DNA of 64,000 bases from Moanibacter sp965226025 (GTDB lineage Bacteria; Verrucomicrobiota; Verrucomicrobiia; Opitutales; UBA2987), in the NCBI GenBank assembly GCA_965226025.1, contig CBDDCD010000002.1:1488001-1552000 (forward strand). Direction: 5' to 3'. This document shows positions 62,857 to 64,000 of this stretch, piece after piece. Both the position numbers and the translations under genes were made by a program. Each line of letters begins with the position of its first letter. The stretch's first letter is position 1. The notes under the pieces are model-generated. The model made no database searches and was not told where the DNA came from. It saw only the letters and a list, made by a program, of their open reading frames with translations.

Positions 62857-63188
62857 GGTGACTTCTCCCTTGGTCTAACTGTGAAAATGTTTAGATGATG
62901 GAACTTCGCGTCTTCAGAATTACTAGAGCAAAACGAACCGAAAAGAAATGGGGAAGTTCTTTCTCTGGGATTCTTGGATTTACAGAGCTAGGAATCTGTC
63001 GGCATGGACTTGGTCTAGATTTGCACCCTTCACGGTTGAATCCGAACCTCCGCGATGTTGCGATATTCAAAGTCCGACAGATTCCTAGGTCAACCCCTCC
63101 CCTTCGGGCACGATTGAGATTCACGATGGGAGAATGGGATACGAGCTTCGAGTTTAGAATTGCGGGATGCGTAGACCCCGTGACCTCC
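62857..63188. other. Intergenic between the dehydrogenase and the permease
   Basis: Holds MITE copy f and, at 63090-63180, degenerate sequence without a gene. Confidence 0.5.
62988..63088. mobile_element. CTAG-TIR MITE, copy f (101 bp)
   Basis: CTAGGAATCTGTCGG ... CCGACAGATTCCTAG. Perfect 15-bp inverted ends with CTAG at both sides. Differs from copy c by two bases. Contains the same ATG-initiated 11-codon frame as copy c. Confidence 0.95.
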
Positions 63189-64000
63189 TTACCGCTTTCC
63201 GCCTTCCATTCGGATGCGGGGGTCGATGGCGAGGAGAAGGAGGTCGCTGACGAGGACCCCGAAGATGCCGAGCAGAGTGAGGAGCATGAGCATGGATCCG
63301 GCCAGGTACATGTCTTCTTCGAGAAGGGCCGACAGCATAAGGGGGCCGACGGTAGGAAAGCTGAGCACAATGGCGACGATGGCGCCTCCGGATACCAGTT
63401 GAGGAAAGATCGAACCGATCCCGGAAATAAACGGGTTGAGGGCGATGCGGACAGGATACTTGATGAGTAATTTGAAGGGCCGCACACCTTTAGCCAGGGC
63501 GGTGGTGACGTAGGGTTTGCGCAGTTCGTCGAGGAGATTGCCCCGCATCACACGAACCATGCTGGCGGTGCCGCCGACCCCGATTACAAGGATGGGCAGC
63601 CAGATGTGCTGGAAGAGATCCTTGGTCTTGGCCCACGACCATTCGGGCTGAGCCGCAAACTCGGCCGAGAACAGCCCCGAAACATGGATCCCAAAGTAGC
63701 GGGAACTGGCGTACATGAGGAGGAGGGCGAGAAGAAAGTTGGGTATGCACATTCCGATGAAGCCGACAATGGTAGCGAGATAATCACCGAGCGAGTACTG
63801 GCGAACGGCGGCGTAGATCCCGATCGGGAGGGCAACCGACCAGGTGAAAATGATGGTGCCGAGACTGATCAGAAAGGTGAGCAGGAGCCGATCGCCAATG
63901 AGATCATTGACCGAGCCGAGGGTGGCCATCGACTGCCCCATGTTTCCCTGGAGCAGCCCCTGATCTTTTGGGTCGAAAGTGATGAACCATTTCAGGCCAA
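63189..64000 (-). CDS. ABC transporter permease, oligopeptide/dipeptide type (partial)
   Basis: The coding frame is open to the window end; residues GLKWFITFDPKDQGLLQGN precede the first seen Met (63941), so the true start lies outside. About 270 residues visible, six membrane helices (LLLTFLISLGTIIFTWSVAL, YLATIVGFIGMCIPNFLLAL, IFPQLVSGGAIVAIVLSFPT, AGSMLMLLTLLGIFGVLVSD). The EAA-like signature GVRPFKLLIKYPVRIALNPF marks the ATPase-coupling loop. OppB/DppB permeases import peptides, nickel or glycosides; partner subunits are off the window. Confidence 0.9.
   Translation of the reverse strand, partial: GLKWFITFDPKDQGLLQGNMGQSMATLGSVNDLIGDRLLLTFLISLGTIIFTWSVALPIGIYAAVRQYSLGDYLATIVGFIGMCIPNFLLALLLMYASSRYFGIHVSGLFSAEFAAQPEWSWAKTKDLFQHIWLPILVIGVGGTASMVRVMRGNLLDELRKPYVTTALAKGVRPFKLLIKYPVRIALNPFISGIGSIFPQLVSGGAIVAIVLSFPTVGPLMLSALLEEDMYLAGSMLMLLTLLGIFGVLVSDLLLLAIDPRIRMEGGKR

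Larger units (their letters stand above)
1..64000. other. No RNA genes, CRISPR or replication origin found
   Basis: Reading both strands by eye I saw no tRNA cloverleaf with a TPsiC GGTTCRA core, no rRNA-like segment, no regularly spaced direct-repeat array and no DnaA-box cluster. Confidence 0.6.

Overview
The window is accessory-type DNA of an uncultured-looking Gram-negative bacterium. A PEP-CTERM sorting signal (28334-29068), thrombospondin type 3 / LVIVD / Big_5-type repeats in a giant secreted protein (40022-47171), a kinase-TolB-TPR gene, many phytanoyl-CoA dioxygenase-like, Gfo/Idh/MocA, sugar-isomerase, sulfatase and CocE/NonD genes, and dense intergenic repeats fit a Verrucomicrobiota/PVC-like or Poribacteria/Latescibacterota-like genome; this is inference from gene content, with no rRNA or tRNA to fix it.

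Layout. 1-8.9 kb: toxin-antitoxin and insertion debris (duplicated amidohydrolase 5' end, RAYT fragment, DUF433/DUF5615 pair whose toxin is destroyed by a pentanucleotide expansion, DUF4160/DUF2442 remnants, AAA-DUF4143 ATPase, an intact IS with a 593-aa DDE transposase, truncated DUF429, HicAB). 9-14.7 kb: small-molecule catabolism (PhyH, sugar isomerases, Gfo/Idh/MocA oxidoreductase with a probable ATT start). 15.4-19.5 kb: a Ser/Thr kinase-TPR gene split by two frameshifts, and a lipoprotein. 19.7-24.7 kb: a second oxidoreductase, a nitrilase-superfamily protein, a mannonate-dehydratase-like protein and a Phd/PIN pair. 25.3-30.2 kb: sulfotransferase, SGNH hydrolase, PEP-CTERM protein, PhyH. 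30.7-36 kb: hypothetical gene with repeat-derived tail, ECF42-like sigma factor with two DGPF/YCII proteins, SelO, glycine-zipper protein. 36.4-39.8 kb: TIM-barrel isomerase, a MITE and a second DDE transposase. 40-47.2 kb: one giant exported protein broken by a stop and a frameshift. 47.4-64 kb: lipid hydroxylase, two sulfatases, two CocE/NonD hydrolases, a carbon-nitrogen hydrolase, a decayed hydantoinase, a class III aminotransferase, an SDR, a semialdehyde dehydrogenase and an oligopeptide-type ABC permease cut by the window end.

The 51-63 kb set (amide/ureide hydrolase, omega-type aminotransferase, semialdehyde dehydrogenase, peptide-type permease) could process an imported nitrogenous or esterified compound, but the genes sit on both strands and the hydantoinase is dead, so this pathway is a hypothesis.

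The most unusual signal is repeat biology. A family of 69-bp and about 101-bp elements with inverted termini beginning CTAGGA and ending TCCTAG (six copies) lies repeatedly on gene edges: it supplies the start and first 11 codons of a sulfotransferase, the base beginning an aminotransferase start codon, the stop codon of a lipoprotein and the leader of a hydrolase. A second class of plus-oriented hairpin repeats (GCAGATTT..AATCTGC plus CCCCTCC-GA-GGAGGGG) behaves like REP sequences, and a RAYT fragment is present. At least nine genes are broken; several breaks are single-base changes, so true decay and assembly error must be told apart.
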